From JACPFN01 sp964406135 (lineage in GTDB: Bacteria > Babelota > Babeliae > Babelales > Chromulinivoraceae), in the NCBI GenBank assembly GCA_964406135.1, contig CAYOQO010000004.1, forward strand, positions 30,078 to 94,077: a stretch of 64,000 bases of DNA, in the 5' to 3' direction. Each line of letters starts with the position of its first letter. Position 1 is the stretch's first letter. The position numbers and the translations under genes were made by a program. Positions 25,994 through 34,354 of this stretch are shown piece after piece. The notes below the pieces were generated by a model, which searched no databases, was not told the DNA's origin, and was given only the letters and a program-made list of their open reading frames with translations.

Positions 25994-26473
25994 TTATCGA
26001 TTAACTGTTGGCGGTGTTGCAGGAGCTGATGTTATTCTTGCTGGAATTGATGCTGTAGGTGTTGTTGGAGTCGCTGGAGCTGGTACTGGCACAACTGAAG
26101 ATAAAAGAGCTGTCATCGCTGCTGAAAGAAGTGGATTTGTTGAACCTGTAACTAACTTGGTTGCTGCACTCAATGTAAATTTTACAACCTGTTCTTTACA
26201 AGCTTCTTCTACATTGCGTCGAGCTGTCGGTAAATGTACAGCGTGGCGACCAACAACTATCGTTTGATGTTGAAACCCTGATGGATTGCAAGTTCCATCT
26301 TGTTCAGCTACCGCTACTTGCTCTGATGTAAAATTTCCCGCTGATTCGGCTAAATCATATTCTTTAAAAATTCCTGATGAAACAGGATTATCAGGAAGCC
26401 CTTTTGAAGAATGTTCTGAAGAATAAATCGATCCTGACAACAAAAGAATCATTAAAAATGATAAATTTTTCAT
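25994..26473 (-). CDS. Secreted protein with Ala/Pro/Thr-rich tail
   Basis: 159 residues from an ATG at 26473 with AGGGG upstream. The signal peptide is MKNLSFLMILLLSGSIYSS. The middle has a conserved-looking stretch (QHQTIVVGRHAVHLPTARRN) and a helix (VKFTLSAATKLVTG). The last 35 residues are a low-complexity Pro/Ala/Thr tail (PVPAPATPTTPTAS), probably extended. No family is recognised. Confidence 0.5.
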   Translation of the reverse strand: MKNLSFLMILLLSGSIYSSEHSSKGLPDNPVSSGIFKEYDLAESAGNFTSEQVAVAEQDGTCNPSGFQHQTIVVGRHAVHLPTARRNVEEACKEQVVKFTLSAATKLVTGSTNPLLSAAMTALLSSVVPVPAPATPTTPTASIPARITSAPATPPTVNR

Positions 26474-26647
26474 AAAATATACCCCTAAAATTTAACTTAT
26501 TTCATGTTATCAAATAATAGCAAAAGCCTGATTTTTCGCAATAAAATAGGCATTTTTTGAATAATCCATTTAAAAATCAATATTCAAATTCATGATATGT
26601 GTTAAACTAACCACATGCATTAAAATGAGGATCAAATCGTTAAATTT

Positions 26648-27049
26648 ATGAAATTTAAAACATTCAAACAGAACAAATTAGTTCGTGACAAAATTGTACA
26701 AATCATGCAAGAGCATGGTTCCAAGCTGTATCACATCAAACTTGAAGACAAAGAATTTATCAAACAACTTAAAATTAAACTTTTAGAAGAAGCGAGCGAA
26801 GTAGCGCACGCATCAAGCAAAAACGAACTGCTTGAAGAAATGGCTGATCTTTTAGAAGTGTTTCAAACATTAACCCAAGCTTGTGAAATTTCACCAAAAG
26901 AAATTACAGCTTTTCAAAAGAAAAAACGAGAAGAAAAAGGCGGATTTAAAAATCGAACTTTTTTAACTTTTGCAGAACATCCTCAAGATAGCCCTCAAGA
27001 ACGATACTGCTTAGCAGATCCAACAAAATATCCAGAAGTGAAACAATAA
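26648..27049 (+). CDS. MazG-like nucleotide pyrophosphohydrolase
   Basis: 133 residues. The N-terminus has FKQNKLVRDKIVQIM, typical of the phosphoribosyl-ATP-pyrophosphohydrolase-like group (COG4997 type). The metal-binding pattern is LLEEASEVAHA followed by ELLEEMADLLEV, the ExxE...ExxD arrangement of all-alpha NTP pyrophosphatases. The substrate is not known for this group; house-cleaning of non-canonical nucleotides is the usual guess. It has no his-operon neighbours, so a role in histidine synthesis is unlikely. Confidence 0.8.
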   Translation: MKFKTFKQNKLVRDKIVQIMQEHGSKLYHIKLEDKEFIKQLKIKLLEEASEVAHASSKNELLEEMADLLEVFQTLTQACEISPKEITAFQKKKREEKGGFKNRTFLTFAEHPQDSPQERYCLADPTKYPEVKQ

Positions 27050-27052
27050 CTG

Positions 27053-28245
27053 TTATTTCGCTTCATCAGGTAAAAAATCAGCTATAGGCAAATGTTGCCG
27101 TACTTCTTTCAATTTTTCAACATCATCTACTGGAATTTTACTCAAAGTTTCATGTCCTTTACACAATTTACCTTCATGAAGTGCACGATCAATAAAAGGC
27201 TCATAATCTTCTTTTACATAGTAACCACAAGATGAACGAAAATAACCAGAAGGAAGATTTGGATCAGGATTATAATCTGTAACTGTATGATGCTTAGCTA
27301 ATTCTTTTAAACATTCTGGACAATCAAAATATTCTGCTGCTGCAGCTTCAGCACCAGCTTCTAATTTTAAGTGAATCCCTGTAGGACTTTGAGTCCCTAA
27401 TGCTACAGAATCTCGCCGATCTTTCAAACTTGAAAAAGCATAAGATCCAGAATACCTATTATATTGGCGATGATGCTCGAGCTCATGAGCTAAAGCTTTA
27501 ATAAGAAAAGGCTTAGACCAAGTTTTATAATCGTTATTAATATAAATAATATGAAAAAAGGGATCATATTGCGCGTCATTAATATTTTTACTGTCTATTC
27601 TAATACCATCGTCTGTTCTAATACGCAAAGCAACATCTTCATCAATTTTCATATCTTTTTTAATTTTTAAAAATACAGCATACAGTTCAGGATCAGCATC
27701 TTTTACATCAATTGTATTTTTTAAATATTTTTCTCGTTTTTTTTGTTTTTCTTCTTTTTGTTGTTGCTCTAAACGTTCTTTTTCTTTTCGCTGTAGCTCT
27801 AAGCGCTCTTTTTCTTTTTGTTCTTCTTCTAATCGTTTTTCTTCTTTTTCTTGTTGCTCTAATTTTTGTTGCTCCAAACGTTTTTTTTCTTTTTGTTGTT
27901 CTGTATACAAATACAACGTATCAGCAGCGAGACCAACATCAACAAGTCCAAGTCCCGCTGCAATAGCATTTATATTTTTTTGATTATTATACCATTTATA
28001 CTTTTGCTTTTTTTGTTTTTGATTTTCTTGTTTTACAAATTCATTTAACGCTTGGTTTGATTGATCAATCGGTATTTCAATTTTAGAAGCAGCAGTTGAC
28101 TGTATCGGTAAATTGGCATGTTTTTTTAACATGGTCGGCTTTTTTGGCAACCAAGAAGAAAGATTTCCAGATCTACTTGCTTGCATGTTTACTGACAAGC
28201 TCATAACAATGCAAAAAACATCTTTTTCAAAAATTGAAATTTCAT
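27053..28245 (-). CDS. Coiled-coil zinc metalloprotease with frameshifted signal peptide
   Basis: The main frame runs from about 28204 to 27053. It holds a hydrophobic segment (NAIAAGLGLVDVGLAAD), then a Glu/Lys/Gln coiled coil of about 70 residues, then a gluzincin site ALAHELEHHRQ with EAGAEAAAAEYF downstream as the third ligand. CPEC and CGYY cysteines are near the end. A start with a good ribosome site (AGGGAAAAGAT-ATG) lies at 28245 and reads MKFQFLKKMFFALL-stop in another frame. One extra T in the T6 run (A6 at 28213-28218 on the + strand) would join it as MKFQFLKKMFFCIVMSLSV.., a complete signal peptide. This is a frameshift, a phase-variable switch or a sequence error. Without it, starts at 28282 (TTG) or 28204 lack ribosome sites. 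Confidence 0.7.
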
Positions 28246-28360
28246 ATCTTTTCCCTAATTTTAATCCCTTTTTAACAATCAAAAGATATCAAACCCTACT
28301 GCTAAAAAACAAGGTTTTTCGAAAAAAGCTGGGACAGAACATATTTTGATTTTTTAAAAT

Positions 28361-29197
28361 TTAATGTTTTAATCTAAAAAGTCCTGCACCAAGCGCCACA
28401 GCTTGAATGGCTGTCAAAATAGTTGGCGTAAGAGCGCATGAAACAAATTCAGATTTTTGCACCAACGATAATTCTTGATCAGTCAGTCCACCTTCAGGGC
28501 CAACAAGCAAAGAAATATTAAAAGAATTTTGTAGTTGAACTGGATCACGGCTCGCAGGCCGGGATGACCCAGGCTTCGTTAAAACTTCGCCGGGCAAGCA
28601 GGAAAATAAATTGAACTTTAATTTCATTTTTTCTCGCACATCAAAAAATGATACCCCTGCAGGATCAAACACAATGCTGAAAGATTTTACCGCAACAGAA
28701 ATAACTTCTGATAATTTTTTTGGTAGCAAAAGCTGCGACATGCTGTAATTTTTTGATTGTTCTGCAGCAGCGATCACAATATTTTGCAAACGAACAAACT
28801 CTTTGTCAGAAAGCAAATTTTGACGAGATTTTTGCGTGATCACTAACTGAATTTTGTTAATCCCCAACTCACACAAAGAATATACAGCCTGTTCAAGTGC
28901 TTCTTTTTTTAAAAGTGGCAGCAAAAAAATGATTTGTGGTGTTAACGGTTGATGTTGTGCAATTGTTTGCACTTGAACCGTAATCGATTTTTTAGAAATT
29001 TCCTTGATTTGAACTTGCGCAAAAAATTGCGCATCAAAAAAAATAATTTGATCACCCTGAGCAAAACGCAAAACCTTGGTCAGGCGATGCAACAAATCAG
29101 CATCATGCACTGCAGCAGATTGATCAACTGACCATGCATGTAATTTTAAATTTGGTGCAAAAATTGCAAATAAATGAGTTTGATTGTATTGCATCAT
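28361..29197 (-). CDS. rsmE: 16S rRNA (uracil1498-N3)-methyltransferase RsmE with repeat insert
   Basis: 278 residues against about 240 for the family. The N-terminal PUA-like part has HRLTKVLRFAQGDQIIFFDA. The SPOUT methyltransferase domain has LLPLLKKEALEQ, ITQKSRQNL, AAEQSKNYSMSQL, the SAM-binding knot LLVGPEGGLTDQEL and the C-terminal ILTAIQAVALGAGL. Between KFNLF and NISLLVGPEGG is an in-frame insert of about 25 residues (LPGEVLTKPGSSRPASRDPV) encoded by a dispersed palindromic element. It methylates U1498 in 16S rRNA. The gene follows a secreted unknown by 9 bp. Confidence 0.9.
   Translation of the reverse strand: MMQYNQTHLFAIFAPNLKLHAWSVDQSAAVHDADLLHRLTKVLRFAQGDQIIFFDAQFFAQVQIKEISKKSITVQVQTIAQHQPLTPQIIFLLPLLKKEALEQAVYSLCELGINKIQLVITQKSRQNLLSDKEFVRLQNIVIAAAEQSKNYSMSQLLLPKKLSEVISVAVKSFSIVFDPAGVSFFDVREKMKLKFNLFSCLPGEVLTKPGSSRPASRDPVQLQNSFNISLLVGPEGGLTDQELSLVQKSEFVSCALTPTILTAIQAVALGAGLFRLKH
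28541..28602. repeat. Palindromic element inserted in frame in rsmE
   Basis: About 62 bp of unusually GC-rich sequence (TGGATCACGGCTCGCAGGCC, GGGATGACCC, then CTTCGTTAAAACTTC at 28574-28588). The 15-mer is the exact reverse complement of 24986-25000, in the intergenic composite element. The element keeps the rsmE frame open and codes for an extra loop just before the SAM-binding knot, a situation like Rickettsia palindromic elements. Confidence 0.75.
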
Positions 29198-29206
29198 GTT
29201 AAACTT

Positions 29207-29851
29207 TTAATGTGAAAACCAAGAACCAACATTACTCACAGCTCGTTTCACTTTGCCATACTGCAAAAGCATATAAATTTCTGCATACAATTTACATTGT
29301 TCTAAAAATGAAATTGAACGAGTTTGTTCTGATAATGATGCTTCAAATGAATCTGTATCAACATTATCAAGCAAAGCAGTTAATGGATCTGAATCTTCAA
29401 ACTCATGGAATGAATGATGATTTTGTTCAAATTGTGTACTTTGAACCACTGATAACGTTAAGACATCAAATGGATTTTCTTCCAAAAAAGAATTTTTCAC
29501 AATTAAAATACGCAAAATTTGAATACTGCTATCGAGTTGAAAATGTAAAATAACGACATCTTGTTGTAAAATTTGCTGCGAGTTTGTCAAATCAATCACA
29601 TTTGAAAATTTTTCAGCTTCTTGAAGCGTCGTTATTTCAAGTTCTTGTTGCACAATTGTGCGATATTTTGATTGACTGTCAATGTGACATTTTCCAATAC
29701 TTTGTTGACCAAAGCCATCAACCATGTACACCATTAAAGAAGAATTTTGTTCAAGCAATGCTTGTGGAACCTGAATGGTCAGTGTACTTGCAACAAGTTG
29801 AGTTCCATACGAATAGAGCACATAAAATATCAAAGTTATGAACTTTTTCAC
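29207..29851 (-). CDS. Secreted protein of unknown function upstream of rsmE
   Basis: 214 residues from a GTG at 29851 with AAAGGA seven bases upstream. The signal peptide is MKKFITLIFYVLYSYGTQLVAS. The mature protein starts with a beta-rich domain (LTIQVPQALLEQNSSLMVYM) and continues into an acidic stretch (FHEFEDSDPLTALLDNVD). No known family is recognised. It ends 9 bp before rsmE and is probably co-transcribed. Confidence 0.55.
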   Translation of the reverse strand: MKKFITLIFYVLYSYGTQLVASTLTIQVPQALLEQNSSLMVYMVDGFGQQSIGKCHIDSQSKYRTIVQQELEITTLQEAEKFSNVIDLTNSQQILQQDVVILHFQLDSSIQILRILIVKNSFLEENPFDVLTLSVVQSTQFEQNHHSFHEFEDSDPLTALLDNVDTDSFEASLSEQTRSISFLEQCKLYAEIYMLLQYGKVKRAVSNVGSWFSH

Positions 29852-29982
29852 GTTTTAATCCTTTCAATATCTTGTTCATGATTAGGGAGCACCCAATCAA
29901 AAACGAGTATACCACAAATACAAAAACACGTTGTGATCGATCTTTATTTCAAATTTGTTAAAACAAAACCCCTACGAATCGT

Positions 29983-30567
29983 CTATGGTTTATTCCATGA
30001 CATCCAAACACCAATCTCATCGGTGTCTATAATCTTAAATCCAAATTTTTTGTACATTGCCTGTGCTTTAAAGTTATTATTTCGCGTAAACAAAAGAACT
30101 TTTAATGCGCCTTTGTCCACGCACGCCTGAACTCCATAATTTACTAATTTTTTTGCAATGCCTTGTTTTCGATAATCTTGATCAACAATGACATACAATA
30201 TTCGCCAAACATGCTGTGAGATTTTAAAATATGCTAAAAATCCAACCAATTTATCATCTAAAAATGCAGATTTTAAAATTAAATTGTCTCGTTTTTCATG
30301 TTGCGAATTGGTTCTATGCTCAACCATAAATTTTACTGAATAATCTGGATTACCTGCAATCATCCAATAAAAATTATCACCCTTGTGAAACAAGGCATCA
30401 ATAGCATCACCATCACGTTCAAAAACCGTATCAACAATTTTTAATGGATCTTGAGATTGATTTTTTGATTGCCAAACAACATACATTGCAGCAATTGCAA
30501 ATACAAAACCAACAAAAATAATAATTTTTTTAATGCTTTGTTGCATCAAGTCCCCCGCACTTTGCAT
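29983..30567 (-). CDS. Membrane-anchored GNAT acetyltransferase
   Basis: 194 residues from the ATG at 30567 (AAAGGA upstream); an ATG at 30546 with GGGGGA upstream is equally possible. A membrane segment (IIIFVGFVFAIAAMYVVW) near the N-terminus is followed by a GNAT fold. Motif A is YVIVDQDYRKQGIAKKLVNYGV, split here as VIVDQDYR and KQGIAKKLV; motif B is NNNFKAQAMYKKFGFK. The catalytic domain would face outside or the periplasm if the segment is a signal anchor, which is odd for an acetyl-CoA enzyme. The substrate is unknown. Its 5' end overlaps truA. Confidence 0.75.
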   Translation of the reverse strand: MQSAGDLMQQSIKKIIIFVGFVFAIAAMYVVWQSKNQSQDPLKIVDTVFERDGDAIDALFHKGDNFYWMIAGNPDYSVKFMVEHRTNSQHEKRDNLILKSAFLDDKLVGFLAYFKISQHVWRILYVIVDQDYRKQGIAKKLVNYGVQACVDKGALKVLLFTRNNNFKAQAMYKKFGFKIIDTDEIGVWMSWNKP

Positions 30568-31300
30568 ATTCAATCCTTTCTAATATTAACCCTTTTGCTG
30601 GAGCATTTGGAAGAGTATGACATGGATTTACTTGCTTGAATACAGAAACAAGATGATGCAAAGACAAGTGTTGTCTCGATGCAATCTCTAAACAAGCACC
30701 AACAATTCTTCGCACCATGTACCTTAAAAAACTTTTTCCTTTAATCTCAATTTTATATGCATTCCACTCAGAAACGTATGATACATCGACACTATCAATA
30801 GTTTTGACGGTATCTTGCAAATCATCTCCTGAACAAAATGAACGAAAATCATGAGTGCCCACAAAAAGTTGTAAAGCTTCACGCAAAATTTCTAAATCTA
30901 CAGGACGATGAATATACCAACCATAACGTTGCACAAATGGCATTGGTCGCTCTAAAAAAAAATGATAAATATATGTTTTTTGAATAACGCCATCATGCGG
31001 ATGAATTAATGAATTCAATCGCTGGATACTTTGAATTACAATATCTGATGGCAATGCTTTTGACCAAGCACGACGCAAAATTTTACAATCAACCTCAATA
31101 GGAGATTGCACAATTGCCACTTGACCATATGCATGCACTCCCGCATCAGTGCGAGAAGCGCCTAAAATTGAAACTTTTTGAAAAAAAACAGCCGCGAAAG
31201 CGTCTGCTAATGTTTGAGAAATTGTTGTTGCATTTGGTTGAAACTGCCAACCATGGTAGTTCGTTCCATCATATGCAACAACAATTTTATAATACGTCAT
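30530..31300 (-). CDS. truA: tRNA pseudouridine synthase A
   Basis: 256 residues from the ATG at 31300. The first strand is YYKIVVAYDGTNYHGWQ. The catalytic Asp is in ASRTDAGVHAYGQ (about residue 52), followed by the RNA-binding parts RAWSKALPSDIV and FLRYMVRRIVGACLEI. It makes pseudouridine at positions 38-40 of tRNA anticodon arms. It follows rpsR by 16 bp in the rpsF-rpsR-truA-GNAT run. Confidence 0.95.
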   Translation of the reverse strand: MTYYKIVVAYDGTNYHGWQFQPNATTISQTLADAFAAVFFQKVSILGASRTDAGVHAYGQVAIVQSPIEVDCKILRRAWSKALPSDIVIQSIQRLNSLIHPHDGVIQKTYIYHFFLERPMPFVQRYGWYIHRPVDLEILREALQLFVGTHDFRSFCSGDDLQDTVKTIDSVDVSYVSEWNAYKIEIKGKSFLRYMVRRIVGACLEIASRQHLSLHHLVSVFKQVNPCHTLPNAPAKGLILERIEYAKCGGLDATKH

Positions 31301-31316
31301 CAACGCACGCTAGAGT

Positions 31317-31604
31317 TTAGTACTCAGTTGCACAGAATGGCAACATTGCCATAATACGCGCTTTTTTAATTTCACGGCACAGCAAACGTTGATATTTGCT
31401 TGAATTTCCTGAAATACGTGAAGGTAAAATTTTACCACGCTCAGTTAAAAACTTCATCAACAAATCGATGTTTTTGTAATCTAAATCAGCTGCCATCGCA
31501 GGATTATTGGTAAAACGACATTGTTTTTTTGATCCAGCAGCTTTTTTACGAAATTTCTTTTTGAGTAAACGAGCGCTGATTTTTAATTTAATTTTTTTTG
31601 TCAT
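31317..31604 (-). CDS. rpsR: 30S ribosomal protein S18
   Basis: 95 residues with a basic N-terminal extension (MTKKIKLKISARLLKKKFRK). The core has CRFTNNPAMAADLDYKNIDLL, with DYKN as the S18 hallmark, LTERGKILPSRISGNSSKYQRLL and REIKKARIMAMLPF. S18 binds next to S6 on the platform of the small subunit, and rpsF lies directly upstream. rplI (L9), often in this operon, is not present. Confidence 0.95.
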   Translation of the reverse strand: MTKKIKLKISARLLKKKFRKKAAGSKKQCRFTNNPAMAADLDYKNIDLLMKFLTERGKILPSRISGNSSKYQRLLCREIKKARIMAMLPFCATEY

Positions 31605-31676
31605 AATTTTTCTTTTTAAGATTTAAATTTTATAAAGATTTAAGATTCCAGTTCAAGCATGAAACAGAATTATTTC

Positions 31677-32180
31677 TTACTCTGCTTTTTCTGATTCTGA
31701 TTCATCAAAATCTGCTACCACATCAATTTCTGCTGATCGGCTATGCTTAAAATCTGTAGATTTACGAGCAGGTCCTTTTTTGATCAATCCTTCCATCTCA
31801 TTTCTTTTCAAAAAAGAATCGATGTCTTGTGGATTGTCTTCCAATGAAGCTGGACGCTTATATTCAACAGGAGCATCTGCGCTTAAACGAGCAACGATAT
31901 GCTTTGGAATCAATGTATTAAATTTAAATACAAAAATTTCTTTGATTGAGTCTAATAACGCTTGTTTATTTTCAGCATCAACTTCAAAGCGTGTTAAAAA
32001 ATAAACACCGTAATCATTATGATTAACCGGATACGCTAAACGATACTTTCCCCAGCGATCAAATGATAGCAAGGTGCCTTTGTGTGCGCGAATAACTTTG
32101 GTAAAATGAGCCTTGATTGCTTCTGACTCATCTTTGGTGATTTCTGGAACTGTTAAAAACAGTACTTCATAACGAAACAT
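31677..32180 (-). CDS. rpsF: 30S ribosomal protein S6 with C-terminal extension
   Basis: 167 residues; the S6 fold occupies about 1-100 (MFRYEVLFLTVPEITKDE, WGKYRLAYPVNHNDYGVYFL). The last 65 residues are charged and probably disordered (DNPQDIDSFLKRNEMEG, ESESEKAE), longer than in most bacteria. It pairs with S18 on the ribosome and is followed by rpsR. Confidence 0.93.
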   Translation of the reverse strand: MFRYEVLFLTVPEITKDESEAIKAHFTKVIRAHKGTLLSFDRWGKYRLAYPVNHNDYGVYFLTRFEVDAENKQALLDSIKEIFVFKFNTLIPKHIVARLSADAPVEYKRPASLEDNPQDIDSFLKRNEMEGLIKKGPARKSTDFKHSRSAEIDVVADFDESESEKAE

Positions 32181-32301
32181 ACAGATGTACCCTATGTGGA
32201 TTAATATATCAGTTATAATTTCAACTAATATAATAGGTTATAATAAATAAAACACTTTTTTAGTGTAACAAAATCATTAAAAACGTCTAGTTTTCAAAAA
32301 A

Positions 32302-32976
32302 TCAGATCAAATTTTGAATTCTTTGAACAACGCGTCCAATATTTCTAAAGTAATCTTTTCCTCGAATTAAAACAACAGGAGAATCTTTTTGATTGAGCGG
32401 TGAAAGCAAGATAAAATCATCGGCATACGTTACCTTCATGATCGCTTTTTTGGTAACATCATTGCCATACTCGACAGCTCCGATTTCTCCAGTTCTGGTC
32501 CAAATTTCAGGCGAAATGATGAGTATATCGTTTTTGTAAAACACCGGCGCCATATGATTTGAATCTACGACCAACGCAAACATTGAACTATCAACAGCAT
32601 TCAATGTTGGGATAAACACATCTTTGTACCCTGTTGTTGTTTGCATTAATTGATTGGTAAAAGGTGATGGATTTGATGGAATATCGCCCACCACAGGAAC
32701 AATCCCAAGATGCAAAGCAATATCCGCTTTTTCTGGCAAACTTACATTATTATCAATATTGTCAGTACGTTTACGACGCTGCATAAAAAGGTCAATTGGA
32801 TTAACCTCAAAAGCATTTGCCAATTTTCTCAGGGAATCTTCATTCCAACGGCGAGTACCGTTTTTAATATGGGTCAAATAACTTTCAGACATGCCTGTTT
32901 TTTCGGCAAGTACTTTGGTGGTCCAACCTTTTTCTCTGAGAAGTTCTTTCACGCGAAGCTCAGTTGAAAGAGACAT
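32302..32976 (-). CDS. HTH repressor with S24-like domain lacking the catalytic serine
   Basis: 224 residues. The XRE-type helix-turn-helix is at about 7-60 (LAEKTGMSESYLTHIKNG, LRKLANAFEVNPIDLF). The C-terminal part has the LexA/CI-like fold (FALVVDSNHMAPVFYKNDILII). Where LexA-type proteases have Ser-Met-x-Pro this protein has H141-Met-Ala-Pro, so self-cleavage is not expected; a Lys (K176/K177) is near the usual Lys site. It may therefore sense something other than RecA filaments. AAGGAG lies just before the start and a strong promoter upstream. It is divergent from rnhB. LexA role is not supported. Confidence 0.8.
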   Translation of the reverse strand: MSLSTELRVKELLREKGWTTKVLAEKTGMSESYLTHIKNGTRRWNEDSLRKLANAFEVNPIDLFMQRRKRTDNIDNNVSLPEKADIALHLGIVPVVGDIPSNPSPFTNQLMQTTTGYKDVFIPTLNAVDSSMFALVVDSNHMAPVFYKNDILIISPEIWTRTGEIGAVEYGNDVTKKAIMKVTYADDFILLSPLNQKDSPVVLIRGKDYFRNIGRVVQRIQNLI

Positions 32977-33036
32977 AGCTACTCCTTAATTTTTAAATTT
33001 TTAATGGTATGGTAGTATGATGATATTTCAACAGAG

Positions 33037-33064
33037 ATAATATCCAAAACTGGCTTTCTGTCAA
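33037..33064 (-). promoter_or_regulatory. Strong sigma-70 promoter of the S24-like repressor
   Basis: On the minus strand a perfect TTGACA (33064-33059) is followed after 16 bp by TATTAT (33042-33037), 61 bp before the repressor start. GTATG occurs twice in tandem (GTATGGTAGTATG) on the + strand near 33008, a possible operator half-site pair for autoregulation; that is a guess. Confidence 0.6.
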
Positions 33065-33114
33065 TCAACCGATCTTAAACAAAAGCCATAAACTAAAAGT
33101 AACTTTTAAAAAAT

Positions 33115-33777
33115 ATGACCACTCAAAATTTATATCAACTTGAACATGAACACTGGTCAAAAAAAAAATCTATCTGCGGAGTTGACGAAGTTGGACGAGG
33201 TTGCCTTGCAGGACCTGTCGTTACAGCAGCAGCAATTTTACATTCAGAAATTTTTCATCCATTGCTCATTGATTCAAAAAAGCTTTCACAAAAAAATTTA
33301 GTTTTTATGTATCATTGGCTCCAAGATCATTGTCGATACAGCATTGCGATTGCAAGCAACAATATGATCGATCAATACAACATTTACAAAACAACTCAGA
33401 TGATGATGAAACAAGCTCTGCTCAACCTTTTAATTCAACACAATCAAAGCCCTGCGCTCATTGTGATTGATGCAATGCCGCTCACACTTCAAACAACCCC
33501 TTTTGCGCAAATTCCTATCATTTCACCCACGCAAGCTGAATCAAAATCAGCTTCGGTTGCTGCAGCTTCTATCCTTGCAAAAGTAACACGAGATAACATT
33601 ATGGCACGCATGTCACAAACATTTCCAAACTATGGATTTGAACAGCATAAAGGATATGCAACAGCACTGCATCAACAAAATTTAAAAAATTTCCAACCAA
33701 GCATTGTCCATCGACAAACATTTTTAAAAAAAATTTTAGAAGAAACAAAACATGAACAAAAATCAATTTTTTGCTGA
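33115..33777 (+). CDS. rnhB: Ribonuclease HII
   Basis: 220 residues. The active-site motif GVDEVGRGCLAGPVV gives the first Asp-Glu pair; further acidic residues are in VIDAMPL (third Asp), and AESKSASVAAASILAKVTRD and HKGYAT follow. It cuts RNA in RNA/DNA hybrids and single ribonucleotides left in DNA. Its last 26 bp overlap the next gene, so the two are co-expressed. Confidence 0.95.
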   Translation: MTTQNLYQLEHEHWSKKKSICGVDEVGRGCLAGPVVTAAAILHSEIFHPLLIDSKKLSQKNLVFMYHWLQDHCRYSIAIASNNMIDQYNIYKTTQMMMKQALLNLLIQHNQSPALIVIDAMPLTLQTTPFAQIPIISPTQAESKSASVAAASILAKVTRDNIMARMSQTFPNYGFEQHKGYATALHQQNLKNFQPSIVHRQTFLKKILEETKHEQKSIFC

Positions 33778-34354
33778 AATAATCCAAGGCAATTTGTCCG
33801 AATGGACTGGTCAATGTTGGAAATGGAATCAAATGCCCCAATTTGGATCACTCGTCGTTACGACTCACGAAAATTTACAAATCTTTGGAATTGTTCATAC
33901 AATTACCACCGGATCCATGGACCCAATTCGCACGATCACGGCATATCAAAAAACAGAAGAAGAACTTTTGCGCGACCAACCTCAAATTTTTGAATTTTTA
34001 CAAACAATTTTTACGTGCATTACCGTTGGTTATCAAGAAAAAAATCGTATGTTCTATCATTTACCAGAAAAACCACCAAAAATTCATGCCTTTGTAGGCA
34101 ATCCAACAGAACAACAATATCAACAATTTTTTTTAAGTGACCAATTTTTGCATCTGTTGTTTAACGCAGCAAATCAAACAACAAATCTTGATGAACTACT
34201 TTTAGCACTTTTAAAACAATTGCATGCAAAAAAAATCTTGGACAAAACAAAATTTTATGACTTTATTGAAACTTTTTCAATGCTTTATAAACATGATTAT
34301 CAAAAACTTAAAATCTTTTTAAAACGAACACATCATGCATTTGAGCAAAGTTAG
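33752..34354 (+). CDS. HAS-barrel domain protein (HerA/ATP-synthase barrel type)
   Basis: 200 residues. The N-terminal part (FAEIIQGNLSEWTGQCWKW, PQFGSLVVTT, IFGIVHTITTGSMDPIRT) looks like the six-stranded HAS barrel shared by HerA helicases and F1-ATPase subunits. The next part, DQPQIFEFLQTIFTCITVGY with LPEKPPKIHAFV, and a helical C-terminus with KHDYQKLKIFLKR, match the layout of a family of cyanobacterial HAS-barrel proteins of unknown function, from memory. It overlaps rnhB by 26 bp. A link to DNA or RNA-hybrid processing is suggested only by the overlap. Confidence 0.65.
   Translation: MNKNQFFAEIIQGNLSEWTGQCWKWNQMPQFGSLVVTTHENLQIFGIVHTITTGSMDPIRTITAYQKTEEELLRDQPQIFEFLQTIFTCITVGYQEKNRMFYHLPEKPPKIHAFVGNPTEQQYQQFFLSDQFLHLLFNAANQTTNLDELLLALLKQLHAKKILDKTKFYDFIETFSMLYKHDYQKLKIFLKRTHHAFEQS

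Noticed and set aside
32302..32976. Calling the S24-like repressor LexA
   Set aside because: The catalytic Ser is replaced by His, the HTH is of the XRE type and no SOS-box pattern is seen.
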